64,000 bases of DNA from Halonotius sp046719765 (lineage in GTDB: Archaea; Halobacteriota; Halobacteria; Halobacteriales; Haloferacaceae). Where the stretch lies: assembly GCF_046719765.1 (NCBI RefSeq), contig NZ_JABEBY010000009.1, positions 55,619-119,618 on the forward strand, in the 5' to 3' direction. A program made the translations under genes and the position numbers. Under the pieces are notes generated by a model. It had not been told where the DNA came from. It did not search any database and saw only the letters and a program-made list of their open reading frames with translations. Of this stretch, positions 27,409 through 35,848 are shown piece by piece (within the stretch, counting starts at the first letter, position 1; each line of letters begins with the position of its first letter).

Positions 27409-28278
27409 ATGCAATGGAAGACAGATTGGGGACTCCGTGGACGCATGGTGTTCACGATGTTTCTCCTGTTCGCCCTCTACATCGTCTTTATCGGTGTGCT
27501 GGCGGTCTACTGGGGGAATCTCCTCGGGATCGTCGTCGTGATGGGGCTGTTCTCGATCGCCCAGCTCTTCTTCAGCGACAAGATGGCCCTCTACAGCATG
27601 GGAGCCCGCGTCGTCGATGAAAACGAAGCCCCCGAGCTTCATCGGACGACCGAACGGTTAGCCCAGCAGGCCGATCTCCCAAAGCCACAGATCGCCATCG
27701 CCGACACCCGCGTGCCAAATGCGTTTGCGACGGGTCGCAACCAGAAAAATGCGACCGTCGCCGTCACCCAGGGGCTGTTGAACACACTGAACCAAGAGGA
27801 GCTTGAGGGCGTCATCGCCCACGAGCTCGCCCACGTGAAAAACCGCGACGTGATGGTGATGACGATCGCCTCGTTCCTCTCGACGCTGGCGTTCATCGTC
27901 GTCCGCTGGGGCTGGCTGTTCAGCGGTGACGGCCGGAATCAGGCACCGGTGTACGTGGCGATCATCGCCTCGCTGCTCGTGTGGGTCGTCTCGTTCTTCT
28001 TGATCCGCGCGCTGAGCCGGTACCGCGAGTATGCGGCTGACCGCGGGGCGGCGTCGATCACGGGCAACCCCTCGGCGTTGGCCTCCGCGCTGATGAGCAT
28101 CGATGGCCGGATGGATCGGGTACCGGATGACGACCTCCGCGATCAGGCCGAGATGAACGCCTTCTTCATCATCCCGATCCGCTCGGGCTTTATCGGCAAA
28201 CTCGCCAGCTCCCACCCGCCGACCGAAAAACGGATCGAGAAGCTCCGTGAACTCGAACGCGAGCAGGAAACGGCCTGA
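27409..28278 (+). CDS. htpX: HtpX-family membrane metalloprotease
   Basis: HtpX cleaves damaged membrane proteins. The 289-residue protein has two N-terminal helices (about 15-55), the zinc motif HELAH at about residues 138-142, and the third ligand glutamate in RYREYAADRGA. Two further helices sit at about 155-175 and 180-200, between them. The C-terminal SSHPPTEKRIEKL is standard. It is followed by pspAB about 70 bases downstream on the same strand. Confidence 0.95.
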   Translation: MQWKTDWGLRGRMVFTMFLLFALYIVFIGVLAVYWGNLLGIVVVMGLFSIAQLFFSDKMALYSMGARVVDENEAPELHRTTERLAQQADLPKPQIAIADTRVPNAFATGRNQKNATVAVTQGLLNTLNQEELEGVIAHELAHVKNRDVMVMTIASFLSTLAFIVVRWGWLFSGDGRNQAPVYVAIIASLLVWVVSFFLIRALSRYREYAADRGAASITGNPSALASALMSIDGRMDRVPDDDLRDQAEMNAFFIIPIRSGFIGKLASSHPPTEKRIEKLRELEREQETA

Positions 28279-28345
28279 ACCGATGACGACCGCCGCGCGG
28301 AGCCGCGACGACGACCCTTTTACCGCCGGCGACCAACGATTAGCC

Positions 28346-28954
28346 ATGGGTTTGATGGACACCGTCCGGTCGATCTTCGGCGTTTCCGCCGAGGCTGACG
28401 CGACACGGAATGCCGATCCGGAGGATCTGTTCGGGATGTCGACGGCGTATATGACGATGGAGGCCGATCTGGGCTACGAGAATGCGGGGCAGGCCGCGCT
28501 CTGCTTTTCGTCGGTCGACAGCACGGATTTCAGCGACACCGTCGATGAGGTGAAGTCGATCCTTGAGGCCGGCGAATCCGACACCGGGACGACGTTTGAC
28601 ACCCACAGCGACGACCACGGCTACAGCTGGGTTGTCCTCGACGACACCGACCCCGAGGATCTGTTGACAACGATCCACTTCGCCGCCGACACGTTCATCG
28701 AGCAAGGATACGGCTCCCGACTGCTGGCGGCCGTCTTCGCCTTCGACAAAAGCGGTACCGACCACGCCTACTGGATCTATTCGTTCCGCCGAGGGGCGTA
28801 CTACCCCTTCGTTCCCGAGGGCGACCACGAGCGCGACAACCAAGCCGAGTTCAAACTCCAGTCGGTGCTGGACGGCGAACTCGACATCGAAGCCGACGAG
28901 AGCTACTGGTACCCGCTGTGGCCCGACCGCCCCGGCGGCTACCCGTGGGAGTAA
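28346..28954 (+). CDS. pspAB: PspA-associated protein PspAB
   Basis: The 202-residue protein matches the haloarchaeal PspAB family found beside htpX. It opens GLMDTVRSIFGVSAEAD, has ENAGQAALCFSSVDSTDF and HSDDHGYSWVVLDDTDPE, and ends YWYPLWPDRPGGYPWE. It is soluble. The link to membrane stress comes from the family name and the htpX neighbour, not from visible catalytic residues. The start was placed at ATG 28346, since upstream codons look non-coding. Confidence 0.85.
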   Translation: MGLMDTVRSIFGVSAEADATRNADPEDLFGMSTAYMTMEADLGYENAGQAALCFSSVDSTDFSDTVDEVKSILEAGESDTGTTFDTHSDDHGYSWVVLDDTDPEDLLTTIHFAADTFIEQGYGSRLLAAVFAFDKSGTDHAYWIYSFRRGAYYPFVPEGDHERDNQAEFKLQSVLDGELDIEADESYWYPLWPDRPGGYPWE

Positions 28955-29014
28955 CGCGCACAGTAGCCCGGCCATAATTCATATATTGTATGCAGTCCAA
29001 CGGTATGGTGAGGC

Positions 29015-29341
29015 ATGGCACGAACCACCGCCACCATCCCGGAGGATCTCACCGATCTGATGGACGGAGCCATCAGCGCGGGGATCTTCGAGAACAAAAG
29101 CGACGCCATCCGCCACGTCCTCCGCGAATATTTCGAGGAGCACCAGAACGCACGGATCGCGGCGGCGGTCGCGTTGTACGACAGCGGTGAGATCACGCTC
29201 GGCACGGCGGCCCGGCTTGCCGATGTCAACCGCTTCGAGATGCGGGACATCCTGCGAGAAGAGGAGGTAGCACTCCGCGTTGGGCCAGAAGATATGGAGG
29301 CCGCACGCGAGGAGATCGAGACCGCCCGCAACCTCGAATGA
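29015..29341 (+). CDS. UPF0175-family antitoxin
   Basis: The 108-residue protein has two parts. The N-terminus is a ribbon-helix-helix (ARTTATIPEDLTDLMD and ENKSDAIRHVLREYF). The C-terminal half is the UPF0175 unit (ARIAAAVALYDSGEITLG, then AARLADVNRFEMRDILRE). UPF0175 proteins pair with PIN-domain toxins. Its stop overlaps the next ATG as ATGA. A TATA-like CATATATTG lies about 30 bases upstream. It could repress its own promoter through the RHH. Confidence 0.9.
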   Translation: MARTTATIPEDLTDLMDGAISAGIFENKSDAIRHVLREYFEEHQNARIAAAVALYDSGEITLGTAARLADVNRFEMRDILREEEVALRVGPEDMEAAREEIETARNLE

Positions 29342-29844
29342 CACCGCCGCCGACACACCCGACCGTTCTCAACACCACCGTTTTGTCGAACTTTGCGCAG
29401 GTAGATCATGTTGAGTTGCTGGTGGCTCTCCCGCGGGTCGTCACGGTGGAAGCGGTGGACGAAGAGCTCAGCACCGGTGCTGAAACGCATTCCTATATTG
29501 ACCACGCGCTGGCTGTCCTCGGCGAGGAAATCCCGGTCATCAGCCCTGCGTCGGCGGCAGCACAGATCGAAGCGGAACTGCTCGAATCGCTCGATCCCGG
29601 CGAAGCACAGGCGTTGGCCGTGGCAGCGGTCGGGAACGGACTCGTCGTCACCGATGACGGCGACGCACGGACAGCCGCGAAACAGCGCGGCATCGACCTG
29701 ACCGGCTCCATCGGTGTCCTGGTTCGATCTGTCGGCAACGACCGGCTCTCGGTATCGACGGCTGATAGCTATCTGAAACAGTGGATCGATGACGCCGGGT
29801 TCCGGTCGCCCGCACACGATTTCGAACGCTTTCTTGACCGATAG
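29338..29844 (+). CDS. PIN-domain protein, VapC-like toxin
   Basis: The 168-residue protein shows the PIN fold: VLNTTVLSNFAQVD at the start, then VEAVDEELSTG, LDPGEAQALAVA and LVVTDDGDARTAAKQ. PIN toxins cleave RNA using a cluster of acidic residues. The first aspartate of the usual LDTSVL-like motif is asparagine here (LNTTVL); the later acids are present. It overlaps the UPF0175 gene, forming a toxin-antitoxin pair. Activity may be reduced by that substitution. Confidence 0.85.
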   Translation: MTPPPTHPTVLNTTVLSNFAQVDHVELLVALPRVVTVEAVDEELSTGAETHSYIDHALAVLGEEIPVISPASAAAQIEAELLESLDPGEAQALAVAAVGNGLVVTDDGDARTAAKQRGIDLTGSIGVLVRSVGNDRLSVSTADSYLKQWIDDAGFRSPAHDFERFLDR

Positions 29845-29955
29845 CATCGCAGGGTGAGAGTCGACAACGCGAGACGGCCACAGCAGCACCACATTTCACT
29901 TTCACTCCGCTGTTAACGAGGCTTTATATGCGAAAGCGAGCAACGTCAGGACACA

Positions 29956-30987
29956 ATGGCTGAGGATGAACTCGAAACGCTGCCCGGTGTCGGGCCGGCA
30001 ACCGCGGACAAGCTCGTCGAATCAGGATACGACAACTACCAGAGCATCGCCGTCGCCTCCCCCGGCGAGCTCTCGAATCAGGCCGATATCGGCGACAGCA
30101 CGGCCAGCGACATCATCAACGCCGCCCGCGACGCCGCCGACGTTGGCGGCTTCGAAACCGGCGAGACGATCCTCGAACGCCGCCAGGAGATCGGTAAGCT
30201 CTCCTGGCAGATCGATGAGGTCGACGACCTGCTCGGCGGCGGGATGGAAACCCAGTCGATCACCGAGGTCTACGGCGAGTTCGGCGCGGGCAAATCCCAG
30301 GTGACCCACCAGATGGCCGTCAACGTCCAACTCCCCCACGAGCAGGGCGGGCTCCGCGGGTCGGCGATCTTCGTCGACACCGAGGACACGTTCCGCCCCG
30401 AGCGGATCGACGACATGGTACGCGGCCTCGACGACGAGATCCTCCAGGCAACCTTAGAGGATCGGGAGATGGAGGGCTCGATCGACGACGAGGAGACGAT
30501 GGAAGCACTCGTCGCCGACTTCCTCGATCGGATCCACGTCGCCAAGGCGTTCAACTCCGACCACCAGATCCTGCTGGCCGAGAAGGCCAAAGAGCTCGCC
30601 GGCGAACACGAGGACAGCGAGTGGCCCGTCCGGATGGTCTGTGTCGACTCCCTGACCGCCCACTTCCGCGCGGAGTACGTCGGCCGCGGCGAGCTCGCCG
30701 AACGCCAACAGAAGCTGAACAAACACCTCCATGACCTGATGCGGATCGGCGATCTCTACAACACCTCGATTCTCGTCACCAACCAAGTTGCCTCCAACCC
30801 TGATTCGTACTTCGGCGATCCGACCCAGCCGATCGGCGGCAACATCCTTGGCCACACCTCCACGTTCCGGATCTACCTCCGGAAATCGAAAGGTGACAAG
30901 CGGATCGTCCGGCTTGTCGACGCGCCGAACCTCGCCGACGGCGAGGCCGTCATGCGCGTCCAGAATGAAGGCCTGAAACCCGAGTAA
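29956..30987 (+). CDS. radA: DNA repair and recombination protein RadA
   Basis: RadA is the archaeal RecA/Rad51 recombinase. The 343-residue protein starts with a helix-hairpin-helix DNA-binding region (LETLPGVGPATADKLVE), then the polymerisation linker (FETGETILERRQ). The ATPase core has Walker A GEFGAGKSQ (about 104-112), Walker B VCVDSLTAHFRAE (about 230), and the L2-like region NPDSYFGDPTQPIGGN near residue 280. A TTTATAT box precedes it by about 20 bases. The gene is isolated on both sides. Confidence 0.97.
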   Translation: MAEDELETLPGVGPATADKLVESGYDNYQSIAVASPGELSNQADIGDSTASDIINAARDAADVGGFETGETILERRQEIGKLSWQIDEVDDLLGGGMETQSITEVYGEFGAGKSQVTHQMAVNVQLPHEQGGLRGSAIFVDTEDTFRPERIDDMVRGLDDEILQATLEDREMEGSIDDEETMEALVADFLDRIHVAKAFNSDHQILLAEKAKELAGEHEDSEWPVRMVCVDSLTAHFRAEYVGRGELAERQQKLNKHLHDLMRIGDLYNTSILVTNQVASNPDSYFGDPTQPIGGNILGHTSTFRIYLRKSKGDKRIVRLVDAPNLADGEAVMRVQNEGLKPE

Positions 30988-31390
30988 CGCCACCGATTCT
31001 CGATTGTTACGCCGGTGTCCCGTATCGCTCGCAGTGACAACCACGGTCACCCTTCACCGCGCTGTCGCGTGCCCGCACCGTCACCGGTGACTGGCAGGAA
31101 GACGCAATCTCCAGATGAAACGATCGTGGCTGGCGGGGAAACATCCGTTTCGTTCCACGGCAGAAATCGGTTCGTCCAGCGACCGTCTGCGACCTTATAT
31201 GCATATTATTTGATCCTATATTTGACGCTCGTATATAATTTGGATGTTATTTCTTGAATTGTCAACGGATACCATTATATATGTCGGCTCCATGAGCTAC
31301 GATCGTGATTCAGAGCACAAACACACGGCGTGATCACAAAATGACCATGAATTGTAAACCAAGCACACGCAGTTCAACGGAGCAACCACA
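30988..31390. promoter_or_regulatory. AT-rich intergenic region with multiple TATA candidates upstream of amt
   Basis: This 403-base gap has no convincing gene. From about 31190 it becomes markedly AT-rich. TATA-like boxes occur at 31196-31201 (TTATAT), 31230-31236 (TATATAA) and 31273-31280 (ATTATATA). The last is 112 bases before the amt start. Several alternative promoters, or nitrogen-dependent regulation, are possible. I found no clear palindrome for a known regulator. The first 180 bases (30988-31170) look like a plain spacer. Confidence 0.45.
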
Positions 31391-33055
31391 ATGACAGAGC
31401 TAGCCACAGCAGTCGAAGCGATCAACAACACCTGGATCCTGACAGTATCGTTCCTGATCTTCTTCATGCACGCGGGCTTCGCCATGCTCGAAGCCGGGCA
31501 GGTTCGGTCGAAGAACGTCGCCAACCAGCTTACGAAAAACATGCTGACGTGGGCGGTCGGCGTCACCGTGTTCTTCCTGATCGGCACCGGCTTTACCAGC
31601 CTCGTGACCGGTGGCGGCTTTGCGCCGGCGGCCGGTGCTGGCGGCTACGTCAGCTGGTTCTACGGAGCAGTCTTTGCGATGACGGCTGCGACGATTGTCT
31701 CAGGGGCGGTTGCCGGACGCGCAAAGCTCCGCGCGTACGTCACCTACACCTTCCTGCTGGCCGCGGTGATCTACCCGATGGTCATCGCGATGACGTGGTC
31801 GGCACCCGGTGCAGGGCTCGTCGAGCAGATTACCGGCACCGCCTTCGCCGACTTCGCGGGCGGGACGATCGTCCACGGGATGGGCGGGGTCGCCGGCCTC
31901 ACGGCCGCCGCGATCCTCGGCCCGCGGATGGATCGCTACGCCGAGGATGGCTCACTGAACGTTATCCCCGGTCACTCGATGACCTTCGCCGTTCTCGGCA
32001 CGCTAATGTTGTGTTTCGGCTGGTACGGCTTCAACGTCGGCACCGCCGGCGCCTTCGATCTCGGCACCGGTGCCAACTCGCTGAGCCTCATCGTCATGAC
32101 AACGACGATCGCCATGGCGACCGGCGCGATCGGCGCGGCCGGCGTTGCCTACCTCAAAGCCGGCAAGGTCGATACGCTGTACACGGCCAACGGGATGCTC
32201 GCCGGGCTGGCCGGCATTACCGCGATTCCGAACACCACCTCCTGGTGGGGCGCCATCGTTGTTGGCCTCATCGCCGGTGCCCAGCTCCCGATCGTCTTCG
32301 AGTTCGTCTCCGAGAAGCTCAAGATCGACGACGTCTGTGCGGTCTTCCCCGTCCACGGTAGTGCTGGTATCCTCGGCACGCTGATGATGCCGTTCGTTGC
32401 GGTGCCGGGTGCGGTCGACTCGGTCGCCAATCAGTTCATCGCCCAACTCGTCGGTGTCGTCATCATCTGTGGCTGGACGCTCACCGCGACCGCGATCATC
32501 TGGTACGCGTTCAAAGCGATGGGCGAGGCACGTGTCACCCCCGACCACGAACAGGACGGCCTCGACATCGCCGAACACGGCGTCGAGACCTACCCCGAGT
32601 TCGGTGGCGACCGCGTTGCCACCGACGGCTTCGGCCCAACTGACGACGACGAGATCCGCACCGACGGCGGTAGCGACGACCACGAGATCCGCACCGACGG
32701 CGGCGAGGATCCCGATCTGAAGATGGTGTTCTCGGTCGTCCGCCCGGAGAAACTCGGTGACGTGAAGAAAGCCCTCGCCGAGGTCGGCGCGCCCTCGCTG
32801 ACGGTCACAAACGTCTCCGGTCGTGGCAGCCAGCCCGCCAAGAAGGGGAGCTGGCGCGGCGAGGAGTACACGGTCGATCTCCACCAGAAGGTCAAAATCG
32901 AGTGTGTCGTCGCCGATGTCGACGCCGAGGAGGTTGCCACCGCGATCAAGGAGGCCGCCAACACCGGTGAGCCGGGCGACGGCAAGATCTTCGTGCTCGA
33001 TGTTGAGGACGCGATCCAGATCCGCACCGGCAAGGAGGGCACCGAAGCGGTCTGA
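31391..33055 (+). CDS. Ammonium transporter fused to a PII signalling domain
   Basis: The 554-residue protein has an Amt channel with about 11 helices over residues 10-385, including FFMHAGFAMLEAGQVRSKN and GIVHGMGG-like segments. After a linker with a tandem duplicate of DDxEIRTDGG (about 418-439) comes a complete PII (GlnB/GlnK) domain (about 443-554). This domain has the T-loop tyrosine in WRGEEYTVDL and the PII signature TGEPGDGKIFVLD. The PII domain would block the channel under nitrogen excess, normally in trans. Fusion makes the regulator part of the transporter. There is no separate glnK nearby. Confidence 0.95.
   Translation: MTELATAVEAINNTWILTVSFLIFFMHAGFAMLEAGQVRSKNVANQLTKNMLTWAVGVTVFFLIGTGFTSLVTGGGFAPAAGAGGYVSWFYGAVFAMTAATIVSGAVAGRAKLRAYVTYTFLLAAVIYPMVIAMTWSAPGAGLVEQITGTAFADFAGGTIVHGMGGVAGLTAAAILGPRMDRYAEDGSLNVIPGHSMTFAVLGTLMLCFGWYGFNVGTAGAFDLGTGANSLSLIVMTTTIAMATGAIGAAGVAYLKAGKVDTLYTANGMLAGLAGITAIPNTTSWWGAIVVGLIAGAQLPIVFEFVSEKLKIDDVCAVFPVHGSAGILGTLMMPFVAVPGAVDSVANQFIAQLVGVVIICGWTLTATAIIWYAFKAMGEARVTPDHEQDGLDIAEHGVETYPEFGGDRVATDGFGPTDDDEIRTDGGSDDHEIRTDGGEDPDLKMVFSVVRPEKLGDVKKALAEVGAPSLTVTNVSGRGSQPAKKGSWRGEEYTVDLHQKVKIECVVADVDAEEVATAIKEAANTGEPGDGKIFVLDVEDAIQIRTGKEGTEAV
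32642..32707 (+). repeat. Tandem 33-bp duplication in the Amt-PII linker
   Basis: Two adjoining 33-base units (32642-32674 and 32675-32707) both encode DDxEIRTDGGx and differ at only a few positions (GAC to CAC, GGT to GGC). They extend the linker between channel and PII domain. The duplication is in frame and seems recent. Confidence 0.85.
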
Positions 33056-33274
33056 TCGACAGCTGCCGACACACCGCTGACTGATTTCACCACACCAAGC
33101 CCACCGAATCCGACGACACTCCTGGTAGTTCACCTGGCAGGATTCTGTCCTGTCGTCCCTTTTCACGACTCGATCGTCCCGAAAAGCGGCAGCACTCGAA
33201 TAGCTGCCGTCAGACAGCCGCCCGCACCGATGAGTTGTCGATAGCCACAAGTTCAGGGAGCGAAAACGCTCGGT

Positions 33275-34612
33275 ATGAACCACGAGCAGTCACGCGAGCT
33301 GTACGGCCGGGCACTCTCGGTGTTGGCCGGCGGTGTCAACTCCTCGGTGCGGGCGACGAAACCGTACCCATTCTTCATCGAGCGCGGCGACGGTGCCCAC
33401 GTCGTCGACGCCGACGGCAACAAATACATCGACTATGTGATGGGGTATGGCCCGCTGCTGTACGGCCATGATCTGCCGGAGCCGGTCGCCGCAGCGATCC
33501 AGTCGCATGCCGCCGACGGGCCAATGTACGGCGCGCCAACCGAGATCGAGGTCGAACTCGCGGAGTTCGTCGCCCGCCACGTCCCGAGCGTCGAAATGCT
33601 GCGGTTTGTCAACTCCGGCACCGAGGCAACCGTCTCGGCGGTCAGACTCGCCCGCGGCCACACCGGCCGCGACAAGATCGTCGTCATGCAGGGTGGCTAC
33701 CACGGTGCTCAGGAATCGACGCTCGTCGAGGGCGACGCCGACAACCCACAGCCCTCAACCGCGGGCATCCCTGAAGAATTCGCCAAACATACCCTCCCGA
33801 TCCCGTTTAATGATCCCGCGGCCGCCGAAGCGGTCTTCGAAGAGCACGGCGACGATATCGCGGCCGTCCTCACCGAACCGATCCTTGGCAACATGGGGAT
33901 CGTCATGCCCGTCGACGGCTTCCACGACACCCTCCGAGAGCTCTGCGACGATCACGGCTCGCTGCTCATCTTCGATGAAGTGATCACCGGCTTTCGGGTC
34001 GGCGGCCTCCAGTGTGCCCAAGGCAAATTCGGTGTGACGCCGGATCTGACGACGTTCGGCAAGATCGTCGGCGGCGGGTTCCCGGTTGGGGCGATCGGTG
34101 GCCGCGCCGAGCTCATCGAGCAGTTCGCGCCCTCCGGGGAGGTGTTCCAGTCGGGAACGTTCTCCGGGCATCCGGTGACGATGGCGGCCGGGCTGGCAAA
34201 CCTGGAGTACGCCGCCGAAAACGATGTCTACGACCACGTCAACAGCCTCGGCGAGCAGCTCCGGAGCGGACTCCGGGATATCCTGGCCGATCAGGCCCCG
34301 GAATACACCGTCGTCGGGGCCGACAGCATGTTCAAGGTGATCTTTACCCGTGATGGCGCGACCGATCGGGGCGGGGAGTGTGGCGCGGGCTGTCGACAAG
34401 ATCCGGACTGTCCACACTACGATCACTGCCCGAAGACCGGCGCGGACGTTGCCGACGCCGACACCGAGCGGTGGGAGCGGCTGTTCTGGCAGGCGATGAA
34501 AGAGCAGGGCGTCTTCCTGACGGCCAACCAGTATGAATCGCAGTTCATCTCCGATGCCCACACCGAGGCCGACATCGAGGAAACCCTTGCCGCCTACGCC
34601 GAGGCGCTGTAG
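33275..34612 (+). CDS. hemL: Glutamate-1-semialdehyde 2,1-aminomutase
   Basis: HemL makes 5-aminolevulinate, the first tetrapyrrole-specific step from glutamyl-tRNA. The 445-residue class III aminotransferase has FVNSGTEATVSAVRLAR, MQGGYHGAQES, IFDEVITGFRV, and PLP lysine in TFGKIVGGGFPVG (about K262). Near residues 366-388 is a Cys cluster GECGAGC, DPDCPHYDHC that most bacterial HemLs lack. It is the first gene of hemL-hemC-cobA-hemD, although about 50 bases separate it from hemC. Confidence 0.96.
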   Translation: MNHEQSRELYGRALSVLAGGVNSSVRATKPYPFFIERGDGAHVVDADGNKYIDYVMGYGPLLYGHDLPEPVAAAIQSHAADGPMYGAPTEIEVELAEFVARHVPSVEMLRFVNSGTEATVSAVRLARGHTGRDKIVVMQGGYHGAQESTLVEGDADNPQPSTAGIPEEFAKHTLPIPFNDPAAAEAVFEEHGDDIAAVLTEPILGNMGIVMPVDGFHDTLRELCDDHGSLLIFDEVITGFRVGGLQCAQGKFGVTPDLTTFGKIVGGGFPVGAIGGRAELIEQFAPSGEVFQSGTFSGHPVTMAAGLANLEYAAENDVYDHVNSLGEQLRSGLRDILADQAPEYTVVGADSMFKVIFTRDGATDRGGECGAGCRQDPDCPHYDHCPKTGADVADADTERWERLFWQAMKEQGVFLTANQYESQFISDAHTEADIEETLAAYAEAL

Positions 34613-34663
34613 GTCGCTGCCGGAACTGATGGGCTTTTAGACGGTGAGCCCAGAGAGGGCTGT

Positions 34664-35848
34664 ATGTCATCAGCCACGACCGTCAGACTCGCAACGCGGG
34701 GCTCGGATCTCGCCCGCCGGCAGGCGACGACGGTCAAATCCACGCTCGACTCCCGTCGCCGGGAGGTGACGCTCACCGAGGTCGACACCCGGGGCGACCA
34801 GATCCGCGATGAGCTGATCCACCGCCTCGGGAAAACCGGCGCGTTCGTCCGCGCCCTCGACGAGAAGGTGCTTGACGGCGACCTCGATGCAGCAGTGCAC
34901 TCCCTGAAAGATATGCCAACGGAGATGCCAGCCGAGCTTGTCGTCGCCGCCGTCCCCGAACGCGTCCCGTCCGGCGATGTGCTCGTCACGCCCGATGGCC
35001 GCGATCTCGACGACCTCCCGGAGGGCGCGATCGTCGGCACAAGCTCGCTCCGGCGGAAGGCCCAACTGCTGGCCGCTCGCCCGGATCTGGAGATCGTTGC
35101 CCTCCGCGGCAACGTCGACACCCGCCTCGAAAAGCTGCTCGCGCCATCGTTGCAGCGGGAACACCAGGCGCGACTCGAAGCGGTCGGCAAACTTGACGAC
35201 ATCGTCGGCGATGCGGCCGCTGTCGACGACGGCGACAACGCTACCGACGATGACAACGCCAACGACGCTGACGCCGACAGCGAGGACTACGACCGCTCAC
35301 CCGAGGAGTGGTTCAACGATCGCACCGATCTCGAACGCGACGCGATGGGCCGGAAGGTCGACACCGAGATGGATGCAATCGTCCTCGCGGAGGCCGGCCT
35401 GCAGCGCAGCGACCTGCTTGAGAGCGTCCCAACCCACCGGCTGCCCAGAGAGCAGTTCGTCCCCGCACCCGGCCAGGGCGCGATCGCGGTCACCGCCGTC
35501 GATAGTGAGGTAATCGACCAGCTTCGGGAGGTCGTCGATCACCCCCGCAGTCGGATCGAAACAACCGCCGAGCGAACGGTGTTGGCCGAGCTCGGCGGGG
35601 GCTGTATCGCGCCGATCGGGGTCAACGCGATTCTGCAAGGGGAATACGTCCACACGCGCGTGCAAGTGCTCGGCCCCGAGGGCGAGGAGACAGTCGAGGC
35701 AACGCGGAATCTCCCGGTCACCGACCACGCCGATGCGGCCGCCGATTTCGCCGCCGAGCTGCGCGAGCGAGGGGCTGCCGAGCTGATCGACGCCGCCGAA
35801 GCCGACGCGGCCACAAGCGACCCTGGGACACAGGAGGACGATGGCTGA
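34664..35848 (+). CDS. hemC: Hydroxymethylbilane synthase
   Basis: HemC joins four porphobilinogens. The 394-residue protein has the DNA-like start TVRLATRGSDLARRQA, the cofactor cysteine in GGGCIAPIGV (about residue 313), and KDMPTEMPAEL. A highly acidic insert (about residues 185-210, DDGDNATDDDNANDADADSE) is not usual in bacterial HemC and is likely a halophilic surface loop. It overlaps the next gene by eight bases. Confidence 0.94.
   Translation: MSSATTVRLATRGSDLARRQATTVKSTLDSRRREVTLTEVDTRGDQIRDELIHRLGKTGAFVRALDEKVLDGDLDAAVHSLKDMPTEMPAELVVAAVPERVPSGDVLVTPDGRDLDDLPEGAIVGTSSLRRKAQLLAARPDLEIVALRGNVDTRLEKLLAPSLQREHQARLEAVGKLDDIVGDAAAVDDGDNATDDDNANDADADSEDYDRSPEEWFNDRTDLERDAMGRKVDTEMDAIVLAEAGLQRSDLLESVPTHRLPREQFVPAPGQGAIAVTAVDSEVIDQLREVVDHPRSRIETTAERTVLAELGGGCIAPIGVNAILQGEYVHTRVQVLGPEGEETVEATRNLPVTDHADAAADFAAELRERGAAELIDAAEADAATSDPGTQEDDG

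Noticed and set aside
31015..31257. Small 80-residue open frame before amt
   Set aside because: No start signal, no conserved motif and typical random composition; treated as spacer.
32003..33283. Minus-strand open frame across amt-PII
   Set aside because: Arg/Asp-rich without motif; the plus strand encodes the Amt and PII signatures.
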